In this document: one piece after another, positions 16,153 through 25,709 of the stretch
Position numbering within the stretch: the stretch's first letter is position 1
Layout: every line of letters begins with the position of its first letter
Origin: Streptomyces sclerotialus
GTDB lineage: Bacteria; Actinomycetota; Actinomycetes; Streptomycetales; Streptomycetaceae
Direction: 5' to 3'
Assembly (NCBI RefSeq): GCF_040907265.1
Contig: NZ_JBFOHP010000002.1
Coordinates: 4,836,001 to 4,900,000 of the forward strand
Length of the DNA: 64,000 nucleotides
Translations under genes and position numbers: made by a program
Notes under the pieces: generated by a model
Seen by the model: the letters and a program-made list of their open reading frames with translations, nothing else
Databases searched by the model: none
Told to the model about the DNA's origin: nothing

Positions 16153-16356
16153 ATGGCTCAGGGCACCGTCAAGTGGTTCAACGCGGAGAAGGGGTACGGC
16201 TTCATCGCGGTCGACGGTGGTGCGGATGTTTTCGTCCACTACAGCGCGATTCAGATGGACGGCTACCGCACCCTTGAGGAAGGTCAGCGGGTCGAGTTCG
16301 AGATCTCGCAGGGCCAGAAGGGGCCGCAGGCGGACATGGTTCGCGTGGCCGGCTGA
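16153..16356 (+). CDS. CspA-family cold-shock protein
   Basis: A 67-residue single cold-shock domain that binds single-stranded RNA/DNA and melts mRNA structure. Both RNP motifs are present: KGYGFIAV (RNP1) and DVFVHYSAI (RNP2), after the opening [17 protein letters not shown] 16153 follows GGGGAGTTAGGA. A terminator lies directly downstream, so it is monocistronic. The long leader suggests post-transcriptional cold control, which I infer from the family. Confidence 0.95.
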   Translation: MAQGTVKWFNAEKGYGFIAVDGGADVFVHYSAIQMDGYRTLEEGQRVEFEISQGQKGPQADMVRVAG

Positions 16357-16381
16357 AGCGCCGACCGACTGCAGCGTACGG

Positions 16382-16413
16382 AGGCCCGTGCCCCCTTGAG
16401 GGGGTGCGGGCCT
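16382..16413 (+). terminator. Terminator of the cold-shock gene
   Basis: AGGCCCGTGCCCCC-TTGA-GGGGGTGCGGGCCT forms a hairpin with a two-base internal mismatch, followed by CTTGTTGT. It lies 26 bp after the csp stop. Confidence 0.8.
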
Positions 16414-16473
16414 CTTGTTGTGAACGCGGTCGAGCCGCGAGCCCGTCGCCGCGGCAGCTCGCACCCCGAGCCG

Positions 16474-16500
16474 CTTGCACTCGAGGGGGTCGAGTGCTAA
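16474..16500. promoter_or_regulatory. CIRCE element 1 of groEL
   Basis: CTTGCACTC-N9-GAGTGCTAA matches the CIRCE consensus (TTAGCACTC-N9-GAGTGCTAA) with a perfect right arm and 7 of 9 bases in the left arm. It is the binding site of the HrcA heat-shock repressor. Confidence 0.92.
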
Positions 16501-16508
16501 TCATTGCG

Positions 16509-16535
16509 TTAGCACTCTGAAGGTGAGAGTGACAG
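16509..16535. promoter_or_regulatory. CIRCE element 2 of groEL
   Basis: TTAGCACTC-N9-GAGTGACAG has a perfect left arm and 5 of 9 bases in the right arm. It starts 35 bp after the start of element 1. Two CIRCE copies in tandem imply strong HrcA repression. Confidence 0.88.
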
Positions 16536-16552
16536 AAGGACCGGGTCGGTGA

Positions 16553-18277
<1,725 letters not shown>

Positions 18278-18320
18278 TCCACCCCTTCCGGGAACGGATC
18301 AGCTGTTCAGCTGCACGGAC

Positions 18321-18357
18321 CGAGGGCGGCACTCCCACCATGGGGGTGCCGCCCTCG
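18321..18357 (+). terminator. Terminator of groEL
   Basis: A 16-bp stem (left arm starting GAGGGCGGCAC, one G-T wobble, loop CCA) closes 44 bp after the groEL stop. It may also serve the converging PTS gene. Confidence 0.85.
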
Positions 18358-18396
18358 GGCGTTCGCACGGCTGTCGTGGCTGTCGTGGCCGCCGGG

Positions 18397-20079
18397 TCAG
18401 ACGGACGCGGGCTCCTTCGCGGTGGAGGGCCCGCCGGCGGGGGCCGCGCCGGTCCCCGTGCCGCCGGCCACCGGGGACCGCGAAGCGTCGGAGTCGGCGT
18501 TCAGGTCGGTGAGCATCTGCTTGCTGAAGCCGAAGAAGTAGGTGGCCAGAAAGCCGACGACATAGCCGGCGAGCAGGCCGACGGCGTAGATCACGGCCGT
18601 CGCGCCCAGGTCGTGGTTGCCCTTGAGGAGCGGGAAGAGGGCCCAGCCGGAGGGGCCGATGGCGGTGGAGCCGACGGCCGTGCCGAGCTGGTTGAAGAGG
18701 CCGACGAACGCGCCGCCGAACGCCCCGCCGACGCAGGCCGTGACGAACGGCCGCCCGAGGGGGAGCGAGACGCCGTAGATCAGCGGCTCGCCGACGCCCA
18801 GGAAGCCGGCCGGGAGGGCGGACTTGATGGTCGTACGGATCGAGCCGTTGCGGGGGAGGCGGAGGTGGACGGCGATGGCGGCGCCGACCTGGCCCGCGCC
18901 CGCCATCGCGAGGATCGGCAGCAGGACGGTGTAGCTCTGCTGCTCGATGAGGGTGGTGTGGATCGGGATGAGGGCCTGGTGCAGGCCGAGCATCACCAGC
19001 GGGAGGAAGAGCCCGCCGAGGACGAAGCCGGCGAGCGCGCCGCCGTGGCCCAGCAGCCAGTTGGCGGCCGTACCGATCGCGGTGGACACCTCACCCGCGG
19101 CGTACATAAGGCCGAAGACCGTCACCAGGCCCGTGACGAGGACGGTGAGGGTCGGGGTGACCAGGACGTCGAGTGATTCGGGGACCCACTTACGGCACCA
19201 CTTCTCGATGTGGGCCGCCAGTACGGCGGCGCCGAGCGCGCCGAGGACGCCGCCCTGGCCGGGGGAGAGCTGCTGGCCGAAGGCGGTGATGTGCGCGACG
19301 CCCGGGAAGACGATGATCGCCGCGACCGCGCCGCCGAGGATGGGCGTGCCGCCGAACTCCTTGGCGGTGTTGAAGCCGACGAAGACCGCGATCAGCGCCA
19401 TGAAGCCGGAGGCGATGGCGGTCAGCGCGGGGACGAGGGCGGGCAGCCAGCCGAGGTTGGTCAGCAGGCCGTTGAAGCCCGCGATGATGCCGCAGCCGAT
19501 GAGGGCGGGGATCAGCGGGACGAAGATGTTCGCGATCTTGCGGAGGAACAGCTTGAAGGGGGTGGCGTTGGCCGCCTTCCGCCGCGCCTTGATCGCGGCG
19601 CCCTGGGCGGCCAGCTCGTCGGCGGTGGTGGGAGCGGGGGCGCCGGGCGCGCCCTGACCGTCGGACGCACCAGGCATACCGGATGTACTAGATGTGCCGG
19701 ACGTACCGGACGGGCCGGTGGCAGCAGCCGGGCCGGCGGTGGCGGCGGCCGGCTCGGGGGCGGCCGCCGCGGGCTCGGGGGCGGCCGCGCGCTCCTCCTC
19801 GACCAGCTCTTCGAAGAGAGGCGTGACGCGGGCGACCGTACCGGGGCCCAGCACGATCTGGTACGTGTCGTCCTCGACCACCCCCATGACGGCCGGCAGC
19901 GCCTTCAGCGCTTCGTCCTGGACCAGTGCACGGTCCTCGATGCCGAGGCGGAGCCGGGTCATGCAGTGCGCGACGGACGTGATGTTGGCAGCACCGCCCA
20001 CGAGGGGCAGGAGCGCGGCGGCGGTGGCGCGGTTCTTGTCCGGGGAGCCGGAGTTCCCCTGAGGAGATGCAGAGGTCAT
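18397..20079 (-). CDS. PTS EIIBC permease, probable N-acetylmuramic acid transporter (MurP-like)
   Basis: Membrane permease that imports and phosphorylates a sugar using phosphate from HPr/EIIA. The N-terminal EIIB domain (residues 15-95) carries the phospho-Cys in VAHCMTRLRL (C39). A long Ala/Pro/Ser/Gly linker (about 95-170) follows, then the glucose-superfamily EIIC domain with about ten membrane segments and the substrate Glu in FLGVGEPLIYG (E431). No EIIA domain is attached, so it must use EIIA-Crr in trans. ATG 20079 (MTSASPQG) was chosen over an upstream in-frame ATG because GAGGAGA-like spacing and domain start agree. MurNAc specificity is inferred from murQ just upstream and a MurR-type regulator. 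The linker DNA around 19680-19720 has unusually AT-rich codons. Confidence 0.87.
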   Translation of the reverse strand: MTSASPQGNSGSPDKNRATAAALLPLVGGAANITSVAHCMTRLRLGIEDRALVQDEALKALPAVMGVVEDDTYQIVLGPGTVARVTPLFEELVEEERAAAPEPAAAAPEPAAATAGPAAATGPSGTSGTSSTSGMPGASDGQGAPGAPAPTTADELAAQGAAIKARRKAANATPFKLFLRKIANIFVPLIPALIGCGIIAGFNGLLTNLGWLPALVPALTAIASGFMALIAVFVGFNTAKEFGGTPILGGAVAAIIVFPGVAHITAFGQQLSPGQGGVLGALGAAVLAAHIEKWCRKWVPESLDVLVTPTLTVLVTGLVTVFGLMYAAGEVSTAIGTAANWLLGHGGALAGFVLGGLFLPLVMLGLHQALIPIHTTLIEQQSYTVLLPILAMAGAGQVGAAIAVHLRLPRNGSIRTTIKSALPAGFLGVGEPLIYGVSLPLGRPFVTACVGGAFGGAFVGLFNQLGTAVGSTAIGPSGWALFPLLKGNHDLGATAVIYAVGLLAGYVVGFLATYFFGFSKQMLTDLNADSDASRSPVAGGTGTGAAPAGGPSTAKEPASV

Positions 20080-20200
20080 GTGCAGGCGCTGTTCTGTCGG
20101 AGGGCTGCGCGTCGTTGCGCGGGGAGGATCGGGCGCCACTCCCGGAGGGAGGGCGCGGGCGGTCAGGCGTGGGCGGGGCGGTCAGTCCTGGGCGGGGCGG

Positions 20201-21142
20201 TCAGCCTTCCTGGGCGGCGGCCCGGAGGGCGGCGCGCAGATGGCCTCGGGAGTCGGCGAGCAGGCGGGCCGCGGTCGGGCCGTCCACGGAACCGAGGATG
20301 GTCAGGATGGCGTTCTTCACCTCCCCGTCGGTGGCGGCGAGCGCGTCCTCGATCTCCGCGTCGGACGCGCCGGTGGCCAGCGCGACGATGCGCCGGGAAC
20401 GGGCCCGCAGCTTGTCGTTGGACGCCCGGACGTCGACCATCAGGTTTCCGTAGGTCTTGCCCAGCCGGATCATCGTGATGGTCGAGAGCATGTTGAGGAC
20501 CAGCTTCTGGGCCGTACCGGCCTTCAGGCGGGTCGAGCCGGTCAGCAGCTCGGGGCCGACGACGACCTCGATGCCGTGGTCGGCGGCGGCCGCGAGCGCG
20601 GAGCCGGCGTTGCAGGACAGGCCGACGGTCAGCGCGCCCTGTGCGCGGGCGTGCTCGACGGCGCCGATGGCGTACGGCGTGCGCCCCGAGGCGGAGATGC
20701 CGACCACCGTGTCGTCGGCGGTCAGGCCGAGCGCGTCCAGCTCGGCGGCGGCCAGGTCCTTGCTGTCCTCGGCGCCCTCCACCGCGGTGACCATGGCAGG
20801 CGGACCACCCGCGATCAGGCCGATCACCTCTTCTGGGGTGGTGTTGAAGGTGGGCGGGCACTCGCTGGCGTCCAGGATGCCCAGCCGGCCCGCCGTGCCG
20901 GCGCCGGCGTAGATCAGCCGGCCGCCGCGGGCCATACGGGCCGCCGCGCCGTCGATGGCCGCGGCGATCCGCGGCAGCTGCTCCGCGACGGCGGCCGGGA
21001 CGGTGGCGTCCTCGCCGTTCATCGTGCGGGCGATCTCCAGGGTGGACAGCTGGTCGATCTCGGCGAGCTCCGGCCGGAACGCCTCGGTGGTGAGGGTTTC
21101 CAGCTGGGCCCGCAGCGCGGCGTGATCAGCGGTGGAAGTCAT
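20201..21142 (-). CDS. murQ: N-acetylmuramic acid-6-phosphate etherase
   Basis: Cleaves the lactyl ether of MurNAc-6-phosphate to GlcNAc-6-phosphate plus D-lactate, in cell-wall recycling. The product is the substrate of NagA, encoded 13 kb away. The 313-residue SIS-domain protein has GGRLIYAGAGTAGRLGILD, the catalytic Glu in ASECPPTFN, the EGAEDSK loop, VGISASGRTPY and the second acid region GPELLTGSTRLKAGTAQK. It lies between the MurR/RpiR gene and the PTS gene on the same strand (gaps of 52 and 121 bp), so the three probably form one operon. Confidence 0.95.
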   Translation of the reverse strand: MTSTADHAALRAQLETLTTEAFRPELAEIDQLSTLEIARTMNGEDATVPAAVAEQLPRIAAAIDGAAARMARGGRLIYAGAGTAGRLGILDASECPPTFNTTPEEVIGLIAGGPPAMVTAVEGAEDSKDLAAAELDALGLTADDTVVGISASGRTPYAIGAVEHARAQGALTVGLSCNAGSALAAAADHGIEVVVGPELLTGSTRLKAGTAQKLVLNMLSTITMIRLGKTYGNLMVDVRASNDKLRARSRRIVALATGASDAEIEDALAATDGEVKNAILTILGSVDGPTAARLLADSRGHLRAALRAAAQEG

Positions 21143-21194
21143 GGCGTGGGGGTCTCTCCGGTACGGCTCGGGGTGGGGGGCGCGTGCGGGCGGG

Positions 21195-22181
21195 TCAGCG
21201 GGGGCGGGGGGAGTGGCGGTGCGCCAGGGCCTCGTAGGAGGCGGAGAGGGCGGGCGCCGCCGTCTCGTACGTGCGCTGGGCGACGCCGACGAAGAGGCAG
21301 TCGACGACGAGCAGCTGGCTCGTGCGTGACGACATGGCCGCCGGGCGCAGCTCGCTCTCCCTGGCCGTGGACGTGGTGAGTATGTGGTCGGCGTAGGACG
21401 CGATCTCGCCGTCCGGGCGGCCGGTGATCGCGATCGTCGTCGCGCCGTGGTCGAAGGCGACCCGCAGCGGCTCTATGACGTCGGTGGTGCGACCGGAGTG
21501 GGTGATCGCGACGGCGACGTCACCGGTCCGCATCTGCACGGCGTTGGTCACCGCGAGGTGCGGGTCGGCGTGCGCGTGCGCGATGAGGCCGATGCGCAGC
21601 AGCTTCTGGGCCAGGTCCTGGCCGACGAGGCTGGAGGCGCCGATGCCGTACACATCGATCCTGCGGGCGCCGGCGAGCGCGGCCACGGCCGCCTCCAGCT
21701 GGGTGGTGTCCAGCGCGGCAGCGGTGTCGGCGAGGCACTGCTGCTCCTCCTGCGCGAGCTTGGCGACCACGTCGGTGAGGGAGTCGTCGACCGCTATGTC
21801 GGCCGTGACGGCGGGCGCCCGGCCGGCGGCCTGCTGTGCGGCGAGCGCGGCGAGCGCCAGCCGGAGGTCGCGGTAGCCCGGGTAGCCCAGCAGGCGGGAG
21901 GTGCGGACGACGGTGGCCTCGCTGGTGCCCGTGCGTTCGGCGAGGCCGGTGACGGTGAGCGCGGCACAGCCTGCCGGGTCGCCGGCGACGGTCTCCGCGA
22001 CCCGCTGCATGGAGCGGGTCATGGACGGCGCCAGCGTCCGCACCTTGGCGGCGAGGGCCGCCGGGGCGGGCGGGGTCCGGTCCGGCTGGGCGCGTCGGGC
22101 GGCGCCGGGGCCGGTCCGGGGAGGAGCCGGAGCGCCGGGTGCCGTGCCGTTGAAAGTTTCCTTCAGGTTGGAGCTCACCAC
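21195..22181 (-). CDS. MurR/RpiR-family transcriptional regulator
   Basis: DNA-binding sugar-phosphate sensor of 328 residues. The helix-turn-helix is at about residues 75-100 (LAERTGTSEATVVRTSRLLG), and the SIS domain is at about 150-300 (VYGIGASSLVGQD, VAITHSGRTTDVIE). A disordered Pro/Ala-rich stretch precedes the HTH. Two GTG codons (22179-22181 and 22176-22178) compete as start; neither has a clear Shine-Dalgarno. A palindrome, CTGAAA-N5-TTTCAG, begins at the start codon, so autorepression is likely. First gene of the murR-murQ-PTS unit; the expected effector is MurNAc-6-phosphate, by analogy with E. coli MurR. Confidence 0.88.
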   Translation of the reverse strand: MVSSNLKETFNGTAPGAPAPPRTGPGAARRAQPDRTPPAPAALAAKVRTLAPSMTRSMQRVAETVAGDPAGCAALTVTGLAERTGTSEATVVRTSRLLGYPGYRDLRLALAALAAQQAAGRAPAVTADIAVDDSLTDVVAKLAQEEQQCLADTAAALDTTQLEAAVAALAGARRIDVYGIGASSLVGQDLAQKLLRIGLIAHAHADPHLAVTNAVQMRTGDVAVAITHSGRTTDVIEPLRVAFDHGATTIAITGRPDGEIASYADHILTTSTARESELRPAAMSSRTSQLLVVDCLFVGVAQRTYETAAPALSASYEALAHRHSPRPR

Positions 22182-22197
22182 TGAAAAGTAATTTCAG
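22181..22197. promoter_or_regulatory. Operator-like palindrome at the murR start
   Basis: CTGAAA-AGTAA-TTTCAG is a perfect dyad touching the murR GTG. A related half-matching dyad (TGAA-N7-TTCA) lies 16 bp inside the gene at 22151-22165. Together they suggest self-regulation by the RpiR-type protein. Confidence 0.6.
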
Positions 22198-22228
22198 CCG
22201 CCTGCGGCGTCAATACCTCTCCGTGGCC

Positions 22229-22237
22229 TGTGGACAA
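22229..22237 (-). other. Single DnaA box
   Basis: TGTGGACAA is the exact complement of the preferred Streptomyces DnaA box TTGTCCACA. It lies alone in the gap between the murR gene and the next gene. A chance match is possible. Confidence 0.4.
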
Positions 22238-22302
22238 CTTGAGTCCCGGAGGAGAAAGGGAACGCGTGTGGGGCTCCGGCGCGTACGCGCGACAATGGGC
22301 AC

Positions 22303-22665
22303 ATGGAGTTGGAACAGGCGCTGCATGCCGCACGGGCCCTGGTGATCGCGGACCTGGTGGCGGGCGATGTCGCCGACGCGGACATCGTCTCGCTGGTGGA
22401 GGACGCCGTCGCGCACCGGCGCTGGTGGGTCGAGCAGTGGCCGGAGGGCGTCGAATTCGTCGCCGGGCTCGTCGCGCAGGACGTCCAGGACTCCCTGCTG
22501 GAGCGGTACGGCCGCTGGCCGCTGTGCCCGGTGTGCACGGAGGGCGGCGACCCGCACGCGCTGGACGTGGAGCCGGAGCTCGGGCCCGACCCGCACTGGG
22601 TCTGCCCGAAGACGGCGGTCGCGGTGGCCCCCGTCGGGTCGCTCGGCACGTCCCTGGGACGCTGA
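22303..22665 (+). CDS. Conserved hypothetical protein with Cys-rich C-terminus
   Basis: I do not recognise a named family. The 120-residue acidic protein starts MELEQALHAARALVIADLVAG and is mostly helical in its first 80 residues. It then has WPLCPVCTEGGDPH and HWVCPKTAVAV, a CxxC plus a later Cys and His residues that could bind zinc. High third-position GC and tight spacing (10 bp) to the following DUF4031 gene support it as a real gene, probably in the same transcript. Confidence 0.7.
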   Translation: MELEQALHAARALVIADLVAGDVADADIVSLVEDAVAHRRWWVEQWPEGVEFVAGLVAQDVQDSLLERYGRWPLCPVCTEGGDPHALDVEPELGPDPHWVCPKTAVAVAPVGSLGTSLGR

Positions 22666-22675
22666 GGCGCCCGGC

Positions 22676-22945
22676 GTGGCCGTCTACATCGATCCGCCGA
22701 CCTGGCCGGGGCACGGCCGGCTGTGGTCGCACCTGGTGAGTGACGTGTCGTTCGAGGAGCTGCACGCCTTCGCCGCGGGGATCGGCGCGCCGCGACGGGC
22801 CTTCGAACGCGACCACTACGACCTGCCGGCGGAACGGTACGCCGACGCCGTACGCGCCGGCGCGGTCGAGGTCGGCAGCAAGGAACTGGTGCGCCGCCTC
22901 ACGGCAGCGGGCCTGCGCCGCCCGAAACACCGCCCGCCCGCGTAA
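22676..22945 (+). CDS. DUF4031 protein
   Basis: An 89-residue protein of the actinobacterial DUF4031 family, function unknown. It opens with the family hallmark VAVYIDPPTWPGHGRLWSHL, contains ELHAFA and FERDHYDLPAERY, and ends in a basic helix (LVRRLTAAGLRRPKHR). GTG 22676 was chosen because the conserved region starts there. The Asp/His-rich conserved blocks suggest a small hydrolase or nucleotide-binding fold, but this is a guess. It is downstream of and close to the hypothetical gene at 22303. Confidence 0.82.
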   Translation: MAVYIDPPTWPGHGRLWSHLVSDVSFEELHAFAAGIGAPRRAFERDHYDLPAERYADAVRAGAVEVGSKELVRRLTAAGLRRPKHRPPA

Positions 22946-22991
22946 GGCCACGTTCGGGGCGGGCGCCGCCTCAGGGAGGCGGCGCCTGTCC

Positions 22992-24278
22992 TCAGAGGTG
23001 CTTCGTGACCGCCGGCGCGTCGCGGTCGTCCGCAGCGGCCTCATGGGCGTGCGGCGCGTCCGAGGAGGCGACCAGCCGGGAGGCCGCGCCCGTCGAGCGC
23101 TGCAGCCGGTAGGAGAGGGCGGTCGCGACGACGGCGGCGGCTGCCAGCGCGGCGCCGGTCCATGCCACGGCCGGGTAGCCCCAGTGCGCGCTGATGACCA
23201 GGCCGCCGAGCCAGGGGCCGAGCGTGTTGCCGATGTTGAAGGCGGCCGTCGTGGTGGCGCCGGCCAGCGTCGGCGCGGCGTTGGCCACGTTGAACATCCG
23301 GGCGTTGAGGGCCGGTGCCGTGGTGAACGCCGTGACGCCCAGCATCAGCGAAAGCGCGACCGCGGCAACGGAGTTGTGCGCGGTGAGCGCGAGGACCGCC
23401 AGGACGACGGTGGAGGCGGCGATGCCGCCGAAGAGGGTCGGGAAGAGGTGCGCGTCGGCGATCCGGCCGCCTATGTACGTACCGATGAGCGCGCCGACGC
23501 CGAAGAGCGCCAGGACCGTGGGCACCCAGCTCTCGGCGAGCCCCGCGGTACGCGTGAGCAGGGGGGAGAGGTACGAGAAGAGGGCGAAGACCGCGGCGCC
23601 GTTCAGCGCGGTGGCGCTGAGCGAGAGCCAGACCTGCTTGTCCCGGTAGATCTTCAGCTCGCGGCGGAGCTGCGGGCGGTCCTCACCCGTGGGCACCTCC
23701 GTGCGCGGGACGAGGGCGATCACGCCGACGAGGCCGATCGCGGAGAGGACCGCCACACCCCAGAACGCGGCGCGCCACCCGGCGGTCTGGCCGAGCAGCG
23801 CACCGGCCGGCACGCCCGCGATGTTGGCGATGCTGAGACCGCCGACCATCACGGCCATCGCGCGGGCACGCGCGGTGAACGGTACGAGCGAGACGGCCAC
23901 CGCGGCGCCGACCGCCCAGAAGCCCGCGCAGGCCAGCGCGCTCACCACTCGGGAGACGAACAGCACGCCGTACGACGGCGCGAGCGCGCCCGCGACCTGG
24001 CCGAGGCCGAAGACCGCGAGCAGCGCGATCAGTGTCGTACGGCGCGGCAGGCGGAGCGTGGCGGCGGCCAGCGTCGGAGCGCCGACCACCATGCCGATCG
24101 CGAACGCGGAGACGAGCAGGCCGGCCTGCGGGATGGAGACGTCCATGTCCCGGGCCAGTGGCTGGAGGATCCCGGAGAGCATGAACTCGCTCGTGCCGAG
24201 AGCGAAGACGGACAGGCCGAGGATGTAGACGGCGATGGGCATTCGGGCGCGTTCGGCGCGATCGGTAGGGACAGGCAT
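22992..24278 (-). CDS. MFS exporter, Cmx/CmlR-like (DHA1 drug efflux)
   Basis: Proton-driven efflux protein of 428 residues with twelve predicted membrane helices. It starts PIAVYILGLSVFALGTSEF and has the DHA1 pattern LSGILQPLARDMDVSIPQAG and motif A-like region APTLAAATLRLPRR; RVVSALACAGFWAVG is the motif B/C region. This is the signature of the AraJ/Cmx group that exports chloramphenicol or sugars. The C-terminus carries a His/Ala/Asp-rich tail. ATG 24278 (MPVPTDRA) is my choice; ATG 24287 and 24242 are alternatives and none has a strong ribosome-binding site. Substrate unknown. Confidence 0.85.
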   Translation of the reverse strand: MPVPTDRAERARMPIAVYILGLSVFALGTSEFMLSGILQPLARDMDVSIPQAGLLVSAFAIGMVVGAPTLAAATLRLPRRTTLIALLAVFGLGQVAGALAPSYGVLFVSRVVSALACAGFWAVGAAVAVSLVPFTARARAMAVMVGGLSIANIAGVPAGALLGQTAGWRAAFWGVAVLSAIGLVGVIALVPRTEVPTGEDRPQLRRELKIYRDKQVWLSLSATALNGAAVFALFSYLSPLLTRTAGLAESWVPTVLALFGVGALIGTYIGGRIADAHLFPTLFGGIAASTVVLAVLALTAHNSVAAVALSLMLGVTAFTTAPALNARMFNVANAAPTLAGATTTAAFNIGNTLGPWLGGLVISAHWGYPAVAWTGAALAAAAVVATALSYRLQRSTGAASRLVASSDAPHAHEAAADDRDAPAVTKHL

Positions 24279-24409
24279 GACACGCATGAACAGTGTGAAC
24301 GCGCCTGTCATTCCCGGTTTCTTCGCGCCGAGACGACCTTCATGTGCCGGTACGGCCGCCGTCACCGGCAGGTGGCACGGCCGTTACCGCCGCCCTGGTC
24401 CGGCGGCTG

Positions 24410-24721
24410 TCAGGCGCCGGTGACCTGGTCCAGCGCGCCGTCGCGTACCGCCGTGACGAACGCCGACCAGGCGGCCGGCGGCACGACGATCGCCGGCCCC
24501 CAGGGGATCTTGCTGTCCCGCACGGGGACCGCGCCGGGCGCTCCGTGGCCCATCTCGACGCAGTCGCCGCCGCTCCCGCCGCTGTAGCTGCTCTTGCGCC
24601 AGCGGATGCCGGAGAGGTCGAGCGCGTGGCTCGCCGGGGGGCGGGCCGCGGTGCTGTGCGCACCGTGGCCCGCGCCGTGAACGGCGCCGTACCGCGCCGG
24701 GTGGAACGTGTGGTTATCCAT
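24410..24721 (-). CDS. DUF397 protein of Scr1 cassette 1
   Basis: A 103-residue protein whose C-terminal 60 residues are a DUF397 domain: IRWRKSSYSGGSGGDCVEM, then VPVRDSKIPWGPAIVV and WSAFVTAV. The N-terminal 40 residues (HTFHPARYGAVHGAGHGAH) are His/Gly-rich and unusual. DUF397 proteins are small partners of Scr1/WhiJ-type regulators. The pairs have been described as toxin-antitoxin-like or developmental modules. ATG 24721 is preceded by AGGA at a spacing of five and overlaps the end of the regulator gene by 8 nt, so translation is coupled. Confidence 0.88.
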   Translation of the reverse strand: MDNHTFHPARYGAVHGAGHGAHSTAARPPASHALDLSGIRWRKSSYSGGSGGDCVEMGHGAPGAVPVRDSKIPWGPAIVVPPAAWSAFVTAVRDGALDQVTGA

Positions 24722-25550
24722 GATCATCCTGAAAATCCTTCGCCGCCGACTCGATGAGAACGAGGGACGCTTCGGGTGACAGTGCAGCGGCCCGGACGAG
24801 ATCGTAAGCCAGGCCGTACCGTTCCACACGCAAAGGCTCATCCAACATCTGACCTGTTTCAAGGCCTTGTAGGTAAGCGACGGGCGGTGCATCTGCGAAT
24901 GTCATCAACTTCAGCGAACCTTCGAGCGCGGCGTGGGCACCCTCCGAGTACGGCAGGACCTGCACGATGACGCGATTGCGGCGCATGAGTGCCGCGATAT
25001 GGGCGAGCTGGGTGTGCATCGCGCCCGGACCGCCCACGGGGCGGCGCAGCACGTTCTCGTCCAGCACCGCCCAGAACATCGGCTTTGTTGGATCGTCGAG
25101 GATGCGGGCCCGGTCCAGGCGCGCGGACAGCAGGCCCTCGATCAAGCTCTCCGGTGCGACCGGATGCACCGCGCGGAACACGGCGCGCGCGTACTCCTCC
25201 GTTTGCAGCAGTCCCGGGACGAGCAGGGGTGCGTACTCCCTGATCGACACGGCTAACGCCTCGAACTCGGCGGCGTCCGCGAAGTGTTCCGGATAGCGGG
25301 AGCGCTGGGCGGCGTCGGCGTTGCGCTCGAAGAATCCGTCCGTGTCGAGGATCTCGTCGATCCGTCGTGCGTACTCCGTCTGCATCCGCCGCGCGCCCGA
25401 TTCGAGCTGGCCGATGAACGACCCGCTCACGAACATCGGCGCTCCGAGCTCGGCCTGCGTCAGCCCTGCCCTCTCCCGCTTGAACCGCAGTTCAGCGCCG
25501 TACAGCGCCCTCGGTGAAAGCGATGCGTCCAGTTGCTTCGGCTTCGGCAT
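24714..25550 (-). CDS. Scr1/WhiJ-type XRE regulator, cassette 1
   Basis: A 278-residue regulator with an N-terminal XRE helix-turn-helix (about 18-75: LRFKRERAGLTQAELGAPMF and SGSFIGQLESGARR) and a DUF5753 (Scr1) effector domain (about 90-275). The latter contains PLLVPGLLQTEEYARAVF and a late LVLIESAAKDF. ATG 25550 follows GGGAGTGGGCC. Codons near the 3' third (24830-24890) are markedly AT-rich for this genome, a common trait of these patchily distributed cassettes and a hint of lateral movement. It is paired with DUF397 downstream and a divergent small gene upstream. Confidence 0.92.
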   Translation of the reverse strand: MPKPKQLDASLSPRALYGAELRFKRERAGLTQAELGAPMFVSGSFIGQLESGARRMQTEYARRIDEILDTDGFFERNADAAQRSRYPEHFADAAEFEALAVSIREYAPLLVPGLLQTEEYARAVFRAVHPVAPESLIEGLLSARLDRARILDDPTKPMFWAVLDENVLRRPVGGPGAMHTQLAHIAALMRRNRVIVQVLPYSEGAHAALEGSLKLMTFADAPPVAYLQGLETGQMLDEPLRVERYGLAYDLVRAAALSPEASLVLIESAAKDFQDDHG

Positions 25551-25636
25551 GGCCCACTCCCTGTCGTGCACCTGGTGTTGTTGGATGTCACCCTCTGTCA
25601 AGCTTAACCCCGCACCGTCACCATATAGACACAACC

Positions 25637-25694
25637 AGTGAGGCGTGACGGAGCGCGGTGAGGGCGCAGTGAGGCGCGGTGAGGCGCAGTGAGG
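25637..25694. repeat. Helically phased RGTGAGG repeats in a divergent promoter
   Basis: The heptamer RGTGAGG starts at 25637, 25657, 25668, 25678 and 25688, i.e. at 20, 11, 10 and 10 bp. A degenerate member (CGTGACG) stands near 25646. All copies face the same side of the helix, between the Scr1 regulator and the divergent small gene. The Scr1 protein is the obvious candidate ligand. Confidence 0.7.
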
Positions 25695-25709
25695 TCAGCG
25701 ACCGGAGAG

